A stretch of 54,409 bases of DNA from Robiginitomaculum sp. (GCA_016765135.1 JAESQN010000032.1:1-54409), one strand, 5' to 3'; positions 17,031 through 25,958 are shown, counted from the stretch's first letter. A program made the numbers and translations. The notes: generated by a model from the letters alone, not told the origin.

Positions 17031-17118
17031 GTAGGGTGGATTAACGTCTCTTGCGCGTAATCCACCATGCGGTGTGTGCCAATGGTGGATTACGGCTAAG
17101 AAACCTAATCCACCCTAC
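17031..17118. repeat. 88 bp nested palindrome, copy 2 (inverted relative to copy 1)
   Basis: This is the same 88 bp unit as at 11942-12029: outer GTAGGGTGGATTA/TAATCCACCCTAC and inner TAATCCACCA/TGGTGGATTA. The loop TGCGGTGTGTGCCAA is the reverse complement of the copy 1 loop, so this copy is inserted in the opposite orientation. It sits in the 275 bp gap between infC and the next gene. The rest of that gap shows nothing I can name. Confidence 0.85.
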
Positions 17119-17258
17119 AGATGTTAGCGTTTTTCTACCCAGTTTTTTCCCTTGAGCGGCGAAATTTTGCCGGGTTTATTGCGCTTATGCTGTCTGTACT
17201 TGCCTGGAATTTACTAGGCTATATGCTGGTGCCTTATTGAAGCTTTTGGGTTTGTCTT

Positions 17259-17783
17259 ATGTTCAAATTTATTTTTGCTATGTTAATCACTGCCGGATTG
17301 GCGGGGGGCGCAGTATATTACGGCACCAATATGACAGAATTTCGTAACAACGAGATATCATTGCCACTGAAATGGGGCCAAAAAACCCAATCAAACACAT
17401 TCAAAATTTCGCCACAGCCAAAAGTAGCTTTAAACTCGAAAATAGATCTGGTGCGGGTTATGCCCACACTTATGGAGCAGGCGGATAAAATCTCGACCAT
17501 TGAGATCAGAGATCAGGCCTATCTCGATATTGTTAGCGCGTCTGTCAGTGACAAGCGGTTTAGTTTCGCCGATGCGGCCATGCAAAACATCATCCAACCG
17601 GAATTACGCGATACGGCCCGCAGCCGCATGGCCATTGCTTTGGCGATGGACGGGCGGGCTGATGATGCTTTCGAGTTGATTGACGCCGTAGAGGTTGACG
17701 CCCTGCGCGATGTCATGCGCTTACAAGTGCTGGAAGCCCTGATCGCGCCGCAAAACCTGCCTCCGGGATTGCTCCCACAATAA
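17259..17783 (+). CDS. Hypothetical membrane-anchored helical protein
   Basis: This 174 aa protein has an N-terminal hydrophobic helix (about 1-25, FKFIFAMLITAGLAGGAVYYG), which is a signal anchor or uncleaved signal. A polar linker follows, then a run of amphipathic helices from about 60 to 160 (TPR-like spacing, for example RSRMAIALAMDGRADDAFELID). It probably acts in the periplasm or at its membrane face. I do not recognise the family. No strong Shine-Dalgarno is visible before the ATG. It precedes lpdA by about 80 bp on the same strand and may share its transcript, but nothing ties it to 2-oxoacid dehydrogenase function. Confidence 0.75.
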   Translation: MFKFIFAMLITAGLAGGAVYYGTNMTEFRNNEISLPLKWGQKTQSNTFKISPQPKVALNSKIDLVRVMPTLMEQADKISTIEIRDQAYLDIVSASVSDKRFSFADAAMQNIIQPELRDTARSRMAIALAMDGRADDAFELIDAVEVDALRDVMRLQVLEALIAPQNLPPGLLPQ

Positions 17784-17864
17784 TTCGCATTATTACGCGT
17801 ATTTTTCGTTTATGTTTTAGATGAAACCGCCTATGCTGACGGCTCAATTTAACGTGAGTGTGTT

Positions 17865-19244
17865 ATGTCATCTAACTTTGATCTTATCATTATCGGTTCC
17901 GGGCCTGGGGGCTATGTGGCGGCCATTCGGGCAGCGCAATTAGGACTTAAAACGGCGGTTGTCGAGAAGTCCGAAATTGGCGGTGTGTGTCTCAATTGGG
18001 GTTGTATTCCGACCAAGGCTTTACTGCGCTCGGCGGAAGTTTACACCAACATGCAGCACGCGTCTGATTACGGCTTGTCCGCCGAAGCTGGATTTGATTT
18101 ACCCGCTATTGTAAAGCGTTCGCGCTCTATTGCGGGACAGTTATCGGGCGGTGTTAAGTTTCTGATGAAGAAAAACAAAATCACCATGATTGACGGTTTT
18201 GCCACATTAGAAAAAGGAACGCCCGCACCAAAAGTTGTGGTCGGCGATAAGACTTATACGGCCAAACATGTCATTTTGGCACCGGGTGCGCGGGCGCGCG
18301 TTATTCCCGCCGCCGGGCTGGAGCCTGACGGTAAGTTTATCTGGACGGCCAAGGAGGCCATGATCCCGGACGTCATGCCGAAGAAACTACTGGTGGTTGG
18401 GTCGGGCGCGATCGGTATGGAATTCGCCTCGTTTTATAACGCTTTTGGCGCAGATGTTACCGTGGTGGAAATGCTTGACCGGATCTTGCCGGCCGAAGAC
18501 GCAGAGATTTCCGCATTGGCGGAGAAAGCGTTTAAGAAAAAAGGCATGCGTATTTTGACGGGCGCGCAAGTATCTGGCGTCAAACCCGGCAAAGACAGTG
18601 TTAGCGCCGATATATCCGGCAAACCCGAAAGCTTTGACCGCATTATTTTGGCCATTGGTATTGTCGGCAATGTCGAGAATATGGGGCTTGAGGATTTGGG
18701 CGTCGAAATAGACCGCAGCCACATTGTTGTGGACGAATTTTCGCGCACCAAAATTCCGGGGCTTTATGCCATTGGTGATGTCACAACCCCGCCCTGGCTG
18801 GCCCACAAAGCCTCCCATGAAGGGATTATCTGCGTCGAGAAAATCGCGGGTGGAAACCCGCACCCGCTCAATGCCAACCGCATTCCCGGCTGCACCTATT
18901 GCCAGCCGCAAATCGCCAGCGTTGGCATGACCGAACAGGATGCCAAAGACGCCGGCCATGATGTGCGCGTCGGGCGGTTTTCGTTCATTGGTAACGGCAA
19001 AGCTATTGCTTTGGGTGAGCCGGAAGGCATGGTCAAAACCATATTTGATAAGGCTACAGGCGAACTGCTCGGCGCCCATATGATTGGCACCGAGGTTACG
19101 GAGCTTATCCAGGGCTATACAATCGCGCAAACTCTGGAAACCACCGAGACCGAGTTGATGGAAACGGTTTTCCCCCACCCAACCTTGTCAGAAATGATGC
19201 ACGAAAGCGTCCTGTCGGCCTACGGGCGGGCGATGCATATGTAG
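17865..19244 (+). CDS. lpdA: Dihydrolipoyl dehydrogenase (E3)
   Basis: This flavoprotein reoxidises dihydrolipoamide of 2-oxoacid dehydrogenase complexes with NAD. The FAD motif IIGSGPGGYVAAIRAAQLG is at 9-27. The redox-active disulfide is in GGVCLNWGCIPTK (C42, C47). The NAD motif VVGSGAIGMEFASFY is near 178-192, and the C-terminal interface HPTLSEMMHES supplies the catalytic His-Glu. At 459 aa it is complete. In alphaproteobacteria lpdA is commonly followed by lipA and a COQ10/RatA gene. Here those two lie 2.2 kb downstream, separated by an MDR gene and an oppositely oriented acyltransferase gene, and no E1/E2 genes precede it. Confidence 0.95.
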   Translation: MSSNFDLIIIGSGPGGYVAAIRAAQLGLKTAVVEKSEIGGVCLNWGCIPTKALLRSAEVYTNMQHASDYGLSAEAGFDLPAIVKRSRSIAGQLSGGVKFLMKKNKITMIDGFATLEKGTPAPKVVVGDKTYTAKHVILAPGARARVIPAAGLEPDGKFIWTAKEAMIPDVMPKKLLVVGSGAIGMEFASFYNAFGADVTVVEMLDRILPAEDAEISALAEKAFKKKGMRILTGAQVSGVKPGKDSVSADISGKPESFDRIILAIGIVGNVENMGLEDLGVEIDRSHIVVDEFSRTKIPGLYAIGDVTTPPWLAHKASHEGIICVEKIAGGNPHPLNANRIPGCTYCQPQIASVGMTEQDAKDAGHDVRVGRFSFIGNGKAIALGEPEGMVKTIFDKATGELLGAHMIGTEVTELIQGYTIAQTLETTETELMETVFPHPTLSEMMHESVLSAYGRAMHM

Positions 19245-19283
19245 GGTCTTATAAACCGTAATCAACCAATGGAGCGAGACGTT

Positions 19284-20252
19284 ATGACCGAGACAATGAG
19301 AGCGATGACAATCACTGGCGATGGTGCCCGGATGGTCGAGATACCTAGGCCGTTACCGGTCCGGGGCGAAGTGCGGGTTAAGGTGATTGCATCAGCGCTC
19401 AATCCGGCGGAAGTGAAGGTCATCAACAGAAGCTTCACCGGGCGATTTATCCATGCGCAAACCTCGCCGCTTGTACTCGGGTGGGATTTTGCGGGTACCG
19501 TAGATGCCCTTGGTGATGGGGTGACGGACCTAGGTGAAGGCGACGCCGTATGGGGCCATCTGGCGTATTTCCCTTTCCAAAAACAAGGCGCATTTGCCGA
19601 GTATATCACGGTGCCGCGTGAAGCCCTCGCGGCCAAGCCTGATGATGTTCCGTATCATCTGGCCGCCGCTGCAGCCACCGGCGCGATGACGGGCTTGCAG
19701 TCCTTACGCGACCTTGGCAAGCTTGGCGGCGGTGGCACGGTGCTGATCATTGGAGCGGGGGGCTGCGTTGGTTCGGTTGCGGTCGGTACCGCAAAACGTC
19801 TTGGCGCTCATGTCACCGGCGTGTGCAGCGCCAAAGACATCGAACGTGTCAAAGCTCTCGGAGCCGATGTGGTTGTCGACCGCAAGGCGTTTAATTGGCT
19901 TGATGCCACAGTAAGCTATGATGTGGTTTTCGATACGCCAGCCGTATATTCATATGGCCGCTGTGCGCATGTCTTGCGGGCTGGCGGTGCCTATGTCACC
20001 ACGCAACCAAGTTTAGCCTTGCTCACGGGCAAGGCGCGCACACTATTTAGCTCCAAGCTTTGCCACTTCGTCCTAGTTGCCTCCAAACGAGCGGACCTTG
20101 AGCTGGTTGGTAGTTGGCTGAGTAGTGGGCTCGAAGTGCTAATCGACTCGCGTTACAAAATCTCCAACTTGGATGGCGCCCTCAAACGCCAAGTGGATCG
20201 TGACCGGACTGGGCGGATCGTCATTGATGTAGCTAGGGGATGGCCACCGTAA
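19284..20252 (+). CDS. Zinc-independent MDR (quinone oxidoreductase-like) dehydrogenase
   Basis: This is a medium-chain reductase. The GroES-like N-domain (ALNPAEVKVINRSF..., GWDFAGTVDALGDGV) lacks the catalytic zinc cysteine/histidine set of alcohol dehydrogenases. The Rossmann part has a GAGGCVGSVAVGTAKRLGA NAD(P) motif and a later DVVFDTPAVYS segment. It is probably an NADPH-dependent enone/quinone or reticulon-4-interacting-protein-1-like reductase. ATG at 19284 has GGAG nine bases upstream and is preferred over 19269. The gene interrupts the usual lpdA-lipA neighbourhood. The substrate is unknown. Confidence 0.85.
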   Translation: MTETMRAMTITGDGARMVEIPRPLPVRGEVRVKVIASALNPAEVKVINRSFTGRFIHAQTSPLVLGWDFAGTVDALGDGVTDLGEGDAVWGHLAYFPFQKQGAFAEYITVPREALAAKPDDVPYHLAAAAATGAMTGLQSLRDLGKLGGGGTVLIIGAGGCVGSVAVGTAKRLGAHVTGVCSAKDIERVKALGADVVVDRKAFNWLDATVSYDVVFDTPAVYSYGRCAHVLRAGGAYVTTQPSLALLTGKARTLFSSKLCHFVLVASKRADLELVGSWLSSGLEVLIDSRYKISNLDGALKRQVDRDRTGRIVIDVARGWPP

Positions 20253-20281
20253 GCGCGGTGTTTTTTAACACCTAAGACATT

Positions 20282-21358
20282 CTAGATTACCACCAGTTCT
20301 GGTTTCTTGCGGCTTAATTTCCCTGCGAATTTCGTCTTGAGAGACAATGCAGGTTTTTCTACCCAGTGCCAGGAGGCGGTGGATATTATGAGTGCTATTG
20401 GCGTGCCTATGACGATCAACTGCCAGATTTTTATGTCCGGCATAAAGTGATATATGCCCTGGAGCGTGGCCCAGTGATAGATGTAAATCCCGTAGGAAAT
20501 ATCACTGTATTTTTTGAGAAAATTAAACCGGGGCATAATCACATAAGCGGCCCAAAACAACATATAGGCGGCGGTGATAATACCGACCACTTCAAACATG
20601 ACGGTGCCGCTAAACAGGCTGGTCAACAAAACTAAAGCCGGAATGAACGCGATATGGAATGTCAGCTTGTCCCGATAGGCATAAATCGCGGCCCCAAGCC
20701 CGTAGCACAGTCCAAAACGCAGTAAGGATTGTGCGGTGGCAGGTAATTGGTCGTAAAGCCCGGTTTTATAGGCCACAGGAACGGCAATAGCGAACAGTAT
20801 AAATTGCGCCAATATCATCCAGCGCTGCTTCATCAAGCCAAGTGAAAAGGTGATAAATGTGCCGATATAAGCCAGCACCTCATAACGCAAAGTCCAGAGT
20901 GTCCCTGAAGCAATTTGCTCGGCGTTATTTGGTAAAATCCCCGGCAAGGCCATATCAGTATCTATGAAACCTAGTACGATAAAGGGCTGTTTCCATAGAT
21001 CCTTGCTGGTGAGATATTCACCCCAAGGCAAAGCTGTGGTCATAAGGCCAAAGATAAACATGATCACCAAAACATGGGCGATCAGAGCAGGGAAGATACG
21101 TAGTGTGCGCGCCGAGGCGAAATTTGCCAGGTTTTTGCGGTATAGCATACTGCCCGTGACCAAAAAACCCGATGCGATAAAGAACAAATTCACGGCCATA
21201 TAGCTAAATGTATATGTATAAAAAATATGTGGTTCAGATGCATCGCCGCCGCCAACCACGACAAAGGCATGGCCAATAAGCACCATATAGGCGAAAATAA
21301 AGCGCAGGGGCGTGAAGAAATTATCGTGCCCGTCTCTGATTGTAACCGTTTTAAACAT
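20282..21358 (-). CDS. Acyltransferase 3 (OafA/YrhL-like) membrane protein
   Basis: This is an integral-membrane O-acyltransferase expected to decorate surface glycans. It begins with FFTPLRFIFAYMVLIGHAFVV, the conserved first helix with a catalytic-type His, then about ten hydrophobic helices. FFIASGFLVTGS and LRTLRIFPAL-type segments (here ARTLRIFPALIAHVL) are family hallmarks. IYIYHWATLQ carries the second conserved motif. The frame opens at 21379, but ATG at 21358 has GGTGGG upstream and aligns better. It is convergent with the MDR gene and divergent from lipA, with which it shares about 100 bp. The acylated substrate is unknown. Confidence 0.88.
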   Translation of the reverse strand: MFKTVTIRDGHDNFFTPLRFIFAYMVLIGHAFVVVGGGDASEPHIFYTYTFSYMAVNLFFIASGFLVTGSMLYRKNLANFASARTLRIFPALIAHVLVIMFIFGLMTTALPWGEYLTSKDLWKQPFIVLGFIDTDMALPGILPNNAEQIASGTLWTLRYEVLAYIGTFITFSLGLMKQRWMILAQFILFAIAVPVAYKTGLYDQLPATAQSLLRFGLCYGLGAAIYAYRDKLTFHIAFIPALVLLTSLFSGTVMFEVVGIITAAYMLFWAAYVIMPRFNFLKKYSDISYGIYIYHWATLQGIYHFMPDIKIWQLIVIGTPIALIISTASWHWVEKPALSLKTKFAGKLSRKKPELVVI

Positions 21359-21461
21359 AGTTATCCCACCATCATTCAAAACAACACTAACACAGAAGGA
21401 TTAAGCAAGTTTTACACCATAAGGACTTGTTTTAAGCGGACGAATACCCATAATCCACATT

Positions 21462-22436
21462 ATGGCTGTACTCATAGATAAAACCCAAAAACCCGCGCAA
21501 GCATTAAGGCACCCGGAAAAGGCAAACAAGCCTGATACGGAAGTGTTGCGCAAACCTGCGTGGATACGGGTCAAAGCACCTACATCCAAAGGTTTTGCCC
21601 GCACCAACAAAATCGTCCGCGACAAGGGCCTTGTGACCGTGTGCCAAGAGGCGGCTTGCCCGAATATTGGCGAGTGCTGGGAGAAAGCCCACGCGACCTT
21701 TATGATCTTGGGGGACACCTGCACCCGCGCCTGCGCGTTTTGTAATATCAAGACCGGATTGCCCGGCCCCGTCAACCACGCTGAAGCGGGCGAAGTCGCC
21801 AATGCCGTGGTGGAAATGGGTCTGAAACATGTGGTGATAACCTCGGTTGACCGCGACGATTTGGCGGACGGCGGCGCCGCGCATTTTGTTGATACCATCA
21901 AAGCTATACGCGAAAAATCCCCGGCCACGACCATTGAAATTCTGACACCGGATTTTTTGCGTAAATCCGGTGCTGCCGAAATCGTCATTGACGCCAAACC
22001 GGACGTATTCAATCATAATCTCGAAACCGTGCCTCGTTTGTATCTAAGCATCCGTCCCGGTGCGCGCTATTATCATTCCTTGCGCCTGCTGGAGCGGGTC
22101 AAGGAACGCGACCCCGACCAGTTCACCAAGTCGGGATTGATGGTTGGTCTGGGCGAAAGCAAACAAGAAATCATGCAAGTCATGGACGATATGCGTGTGG
22201 CGGGCGTTGAGTTTTTGACCATTGGCCAATATCTGCAACCCACCCGCAAACATGCTGCGGTTGAGCGTTTTGTAACCCCTGAAGAATTTAAAGCTTATGA
22301 GACCATTGCCCGCGCTAAAGGTTTCTTGATGGTCTCTGCCACACCTCTGACCCGTTCAAGTTATCATGCAGATGCGGATTTCGAGAAACTCCGTTCCGCC
22401 CGCCGAAAAAAGAATTTGGCCAAAAAGGGACACTAA
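21462..22436 (+). CDS. lipA: Lipoyl synthase (radical SAM)
   Basis: This enzyme inserts two sulfur atoms into octanoyl-protein to make the lipoyl cofactor of 2-oxoacid dehydrogenases and the glycine cleavage system. The auxiliary cluster cysteines are at C61, C66 and C72 ([12 protein letters not shown]), and the radical SAM CxxxCxxC is at C87, C91 and C94 (CTRACAFC). The C-terminus has the conserved RSSYHAD Ser ligand. At 324 aa it is complete. It is directly coupled to the following gene, whose GTG abuts its TAA. It supplies the cofactor whose reduced form LpdA reoxidises. Confidence 0.96.
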   Translation: MAVLIDKTQKPAQALRHPEKANKPDTEVLRKPAWIRVKAPTSKGFARTNKIVRDKGLVTVCQEAACPNIGECWEKAHATFMILGDTCTRACAFCNIKTGLPGPVNHAEAGEVANAVVEMGLKHVVITSVDRDDLADGGAAHFVDTIKAIREKSPATTIEILTPDFLRKSGAAEIVIDAKPDVFNHNLETVPRLYLSIRPGARYYHSLRLLERVKERDPDQFTKSGLMVGLGESKQEIMQVMDDMRVAGVEFLTIGQYLQPTRKHAAVERFVTPEEFKAYETIARAKGFLMVSATPLTRSSYHADADFEKLRSARRKKNLAKKGH

Positions 22437-22925
22437 GTGCGCATCCACCAACAAAAACGATTATTCCACCGCCCTGAAGATTTGCTCGACATGGTGATAG
22501 ATGTGGAAAATTATCCAAAATTCATCAATTTCATATCGTCGGTACGGATATTGAAACGCGAAACACCGTCCCCGAACGTCGAGGCTCTGACGGTTGATGT
22601 GGCGGTGCAGTACAAATTCATTAGCGAAACTTTCCGTTCTCTGGCCACGGCAGATCGTGAAAATCTCCGCATTCAAATTATTAAAGCCGGACATGGTGGC
22701 GCGGTACGAAATCTTAACAATACTTGGATGTTTCACCCATTGTCCGATGGTTCCACCCAGTTGGATTTCTCTTTGGATGTGGCTCTGAAAGCCGCTCCGT
22801 TACAGTTTCTTATTCGCAGAAAAATAGACGGGGCCGCCACTTCAATCATGAACGCGTTTGAAAGAAGGGCCGGGCAAATTTGTGAACCCACAGGCGATAT
22901 GTCACAAGATCTGCGCGTGGTTTAG
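22437..22925 (+). CDS. COQ10/RatA-family START-domain protein
   Basis: This is a small polyketide-cyclase/START-like protein. LFHRPEDLLDMVIDVENYPKFINF at the N-terminus and a C-terminal helix (IMNAFERRAGQIC) are typical of COQ10, which binds ubiquinone, and of RatA, named as a ribosome-association toxin. Next to lipA in an aerobic alphaproteobacterium, a ubiquinone-chaperone role is the more likely one. The start is GTG immediately after the lipA stop (TAAGTG), which implies translational coupling. At 162 aa it is the normal length. It is the last gene before the repeat/IS region. Confidence 0.88.
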   Translation: MRIHQQKRLFHRPEDLLDMVIDVENYPKFINFISSVRILKRETPSPNVEALTVDVAVQYKFISETFRSLATADRENLRIQIIKAGHGGAVRNLNNTWMFHPLSDGSTQLDFSLDVALKAAPLQFLIRRKIDGAATSIMNAFERRAGQICEPTGDMSQDLRVV

Positions 22926-23042
22926 GAAGTGTTTTTCTGGTCAGTATAAATTCAGGCTAAAAATTTACTGGATGCAAATTTCGTGTATCCCCTCTACCTG
23001 CATTACCCCTCACCTGTACGAACGGGAACATAGGTAACAGTT

Positions 23043-24261
23043 CTAACTGGCAACATGGGTAACAGTCTTCGCACTTTGTTCTTTGTTTTGCAAGCCCCCG
23101 CCCCGGCGTCGGGGCGGGGGCTTGCAAAATTGGTTTTTTGTATTGATGGTTCCTAGCAGGACAGGGCCGAATCGTAATGTCCATATGCCGTGTTCTTGTT
23201 CATCAATACTGATGGGTTCCCCGGCCAAGGTCTGACTGATATAAAGCAACTGCCCGTTCCATTTGATCTCGCCATTGCACCGAACCCGGCGCACAATGAC
23301 ATCTTGCCCGTACTCAGGCGAACGTAGTCTGCCTGACCAGGTTCGCACACTGGCTTGATAGTGGCTGGCGGGGACATTCATGGCCAGTGCCTCATGGGGG
23401 CGTTGATGGTTATAAACTTTGGTAAAGTGTTGGAAGCGGCGGTTCTGGGCAGTACGGGATCGAGCCGCTGGTTGGATGGTATCTTGCTTGAGCGTTCGGT
23501 GCAAACGTTCCAGTCGCCCGTTCTGGGCAGGTGAGGCCGGGTCGATATGATCAGGCAGTACGCCGGCCTTGACCAGCCGTACCGCCAGAGGCGACAATCG
23601 CCCGGCAGCAACAGATGCAAAGGGCGGCCCATTATCAGACCGAATGGCCAAGGGTAAACCAAACTCATAGAAACAGGCGTTTAACACTGGCCAAACCGTC
23701 TCCACATCAGTGCGCATGACCGCCTGACACCGCAGGAGATATCGGCTGGCTCCGTCAATCAAGGTAAAAGGTTCACACTTCTTGCCGTCCCCGGTAACAC
23801 CAACCCTTGAAGTCCATACACCACAGGTCATTGGCCAGGGCACAATTGGCAAATGGCCCGTCAAGGCCCGGTACTCTGGCCCGTTTACGACGGCGATGAA
23901 CCAAACCTTCGCGGGCTAAAAGATCACCAATACTACTGACTGCCGGCCAGCTCTGTCCTCCGTCCAACATTAACAAACGGGCTCGTAATTTCTTTGGCCC
24001 CCAAGTTGGGTGCCTCTTTCGTAGCGCCAATATGCGCTCAATGACCAACTCTGACATCGCGTGCGGTGTGTGCAGTGGCGCACGGGAGCGTTCCGACAAA
24101 CCCTCCATACCGTGACGCGAAAAGCGGCGAAGCCACTTGTATCCGGTCTTGCGGGAAATGCCGTACTGTCGACAGAGTTCCGAAGTCGATAGCTCCTCAT
24201 CTTGTGCTTCAAATACAAACTTTGTTCGTTCTTCCATAATACAGGTCTCCGTCCAGGGCAT
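23043..24261 (-). pseudogene. IS481-family transposase, frameshifted
   Basis: The N-terminal part (from ATG 24261, MPWTETCIMEERTKFV) has a helix-turn-helix (STSELCRQYGISRKTGYKW) and reaches LWCMDFKGW, where the first catalytic Asp sits. The frame then shifts near 23793-23800; the continuation TGDGKKCEPFTLIDGASRYLL, with IRSDNGPPF (second Asp) and PASPAQNGRLERLHRTLK (Glu), is in another frame up to 23043. A 2-base loss after the TGG codon best restores the family spacing. IS481 transposases are normally one ORF and no slippery heptamer is visible, so this is decay and not programmed frameshifting. The last 30 codons read through the GC-rich palindrome and the left end repeats. Confidence 0.88.
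23086..23129. terminator. Perfect 20 bp GC-rich stem-loop inside the IS
   Basis: TTTTGCAAGCCCCCGCCCCG (23086-23105), loop GCGT, then its exact complement (23110-23129). It lies in the last codons of the transposase. With A/T flanks it looks like a rho-independent terminator working in either direction and could insulate the IS from its surroundings. Confidence 0.7.
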
Positions 24262-24539
24262 CACAAATCTCCTCTGCAAATACCGCTTGTTACCTGTTAC
24301 CTATGCTCCCGGTCTAATCTGTTACCCATGTTGCCAGTCTATACCCTCCTTGTTCCTCTCCCAAAAGGAGAGGAGACCACGTGCGTTTGCTTTGTGATCT
24401 GTATAAAGGCTTTAATGAATACTGAAACACCTGTAAGGAAACCTCTGAACCATAAGCAAATAAAATGCTCAAGACACCGTCTCCTCTCCTTTTGGGAGAG
24501 GAACAAGGTGAGGGGTAATGGGGGTGAGGGGGAAACCCT

Positions 24540-25958
24540 TTAACCCGCCGACCCGCCAACCGTCAGGTTTTCTATATAGAGTGTCGGTTGACCAACGCCT
24601 ACCGGGACGGTTTGTCCGGCTTTGCCGCACACGCCTATACCTGGGTCAAGCGCACTGTCATCACCAATATGTTTGATCTGGGTCAGGACGGTTGGGCCGT
24701 CGCCGATCAGGGTGGCGCCTTTGACGGGTTCTTCGATTTTACCGTTTCTGACCCTGTAAGCCTCGGTGCATTGGAAGACGAATTTTCCTGATGTAATGTC
24801 CACCTGGCCACCGCCAAAATTGGTGGCATATATTCCGTCTTTGAGATCCGCAATAATTTCGTCCTTTGGCATGGTGCCTGAGAGCATGAATGTGTTGGTC
24901 ATACGCGGCATGGGCGCGTGGGCGAAACTTTCGCGTCGGCCATTGCCTGTTGCGGCCACCCCTGTGAGCCGTGCGTTGAGCCTGTCCTGAAGATAGCCTT
25001 TCAAAATACCGTCCTCGATTAGAACATTGCGGGCCGACGGCGTGCCTTCGTCGTCCATGGTGATGGAGCCGCGCCGTCCAGGGAGAGTACCGTCGTCAAC
25101 CACAGTGACGCCCGGTGCGGCAATGCGCTCACCGATACGGCCCGAAAACGCAGATGTGCCCTTGCGGTTAAAATCACCTTCAAGCCCGTGGCCGATGGCT
25201 TCGTGCAACAGCACGCCGGGCCAGCCAGGGCCAAGCACAACATCCATAGGGCCAGCGGGGGCGGGCACGGCGCGTAAATTAACCAATGCACTGCGCAAGG
25301 CTTCATCTGCGAGAGCTTTCCAGCTTTCCGGCTTGATAAAATCGGCATAAGCTGCCCGACCGCCCGTGCCGGCATAGCCGTTTTCGCGCCGCCCGTCTTT
25401 CTCGACCGTCACCGAAACCGACAAGCGCACCAATGGCAGCACATCATCATAACGCTCACCGCCCGCCCGCAAAATAGTAATGGTGCGGGTGGAGGCGGCC
25501 ATGGTGGCGCTGACCTGCACGACTTTTTGGTCCTTGCCTCGCACATAGGCATCGATCTCGGCCAATAGTTCAACCTTGGGCGAAAACGCCGGGTCGTCAA
25601 TGGGGTCGATTTCAGGATATAGTTTATTGTTGGTGCGCCTTGGCCCAGGGGCTGTCAGCGGTGCGGCATGTCCACCTTTGGCCAAGGTCACAGCGCTTGC
25701 CGCCCGGCGTAATGCCCCCTCGGTCAGTTCTGTGCCTTGGGCAAACCCGGTGGTTTCTCCGGCAACACAGCGCAGGCCAAAACCCCTTGATGTATCAAAG
25801 CTGGCCATTTTAAGCCGCCCGTCATCAAAGCTGAGCGATTCGCTGGCCCCGCGTTCCAAATACAATTCCCCGTCGTCGGCACCCTTTAAGGTCTCGTCGA
25901 GGATGTTTTGCGCGCTGTCGCGCCCAAGCTCACAGTCTTCAAATACATAATTGCTCAT
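24540..25958 (-). CDS. tldD: Metalloprotease TldD
   Basis: TldD is the active zinc subunit of the TldD/TldE protease, which trims unfolded or modified peptides (microcin, CcdA) in the cytoplasm. The zinc motif HEAIGHGLEGD lies near 253-263, preceded by VVLGPGWPGVLLHEA. The C-terminal region has the conserved GGGQVDITSGKFVFQ segment. At 472 aa it is full length. In many alphaproteobacteria tldD sits divergently beside the cox operon, exactly as here. Its 3-prime end lies 20 bp from the MITE-like repeat, which does not disturb the reading frame. Confidence 0.94.
   Translation of the reverse strand: MSNYVFEDCELGRDSAQNILDETLKGADDGELYLERGASESLSFDDGRLKMASFDTSRGFGLRCVAGETTGFAQGTELTEGALRRAASAVTLAKGGHAAPLTAPGPRRTNNKLYPEIDPIDDPAFSPKVELLAEIDAYVRGKDQKVVQVSATMAASTRTITILRAGGERYDDVLPLVRLSVSVTVEKDGRRENGYAGTGGRAAYADFIKPESWKALADEALRSALVNLRAVPAPAGPMDVVLGPGWPGVLLHEAIGHGLEGDFNRKGTSAFSGRIGERIAAPGVTVVDDGTLPGRRGSITMDDEGTPSARNVLIEDGILKGYLQDRLNARLTGVAATGNGRRESFAHAPMPRMTNTFMLSGTMPKDEIIADLKDGIYATNFGGGQVDITSGKFVFQCTEAYRVRNGKIEEPVKGATLIGDGPTVLTQIKHIGDDSALDPGIGVCGKAGQTVPVGVGQPTLYIENLTVGGSAG

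Larger units (their letters stand above)
23016..24347 (-). mobile_element. IS481-family insertion sequence, inactive
   Basis: This 1.33 kb element lies inside the MITE-like repeat, flanked by CCT on both sides (a possible 3 bp target duplication, shorter than is usual for the family). Each end holds two tandem units about 25 bp long containing AACATGGGTAACAG or close variants: 23016-23065 at the left and the reverse complement at about 24289-24340 at the right. The single transposase gene occupies the minus strand and is frameshifted, so the copy should not move by itself. A 20 bp perfect stem lies near the left end. Confidence 0.85.
23001..24520 (+). repeat. MITE-like element, copy 1, split by the IS481 element
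   Basis: Removing 23016-24347 and one copy of the 3 bp repeat CCT joins CATTACCCCTCACCT (23001-23015) to TGTTCCTCTCCC... (from 24351). The rejoined left arm (23001-23015 plus 24351-24377) is identical over 42 bp to the reverse complement of the right arm (24479-24520). The restored element is about 185 bp and matches copy 2 at 49881-50072 in arms and core, in the same orientation. It has no coding capacity. It ends 20 bp short of the tldD stop codon. Confidence 0.85.

Noticed and set aside
23773-24279. Programmed frameshift in the transposase
   Set aside because: No slippery heptamer near the shift, and IS481 transposases are normally single-frame; decay is simpler.
24314-24559. 81 aa minus-strand frame with SPLLLGEEQGG
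   Set aside because: It is made almost wholly of the MITE-like repeat; repeat translation, not a gene.
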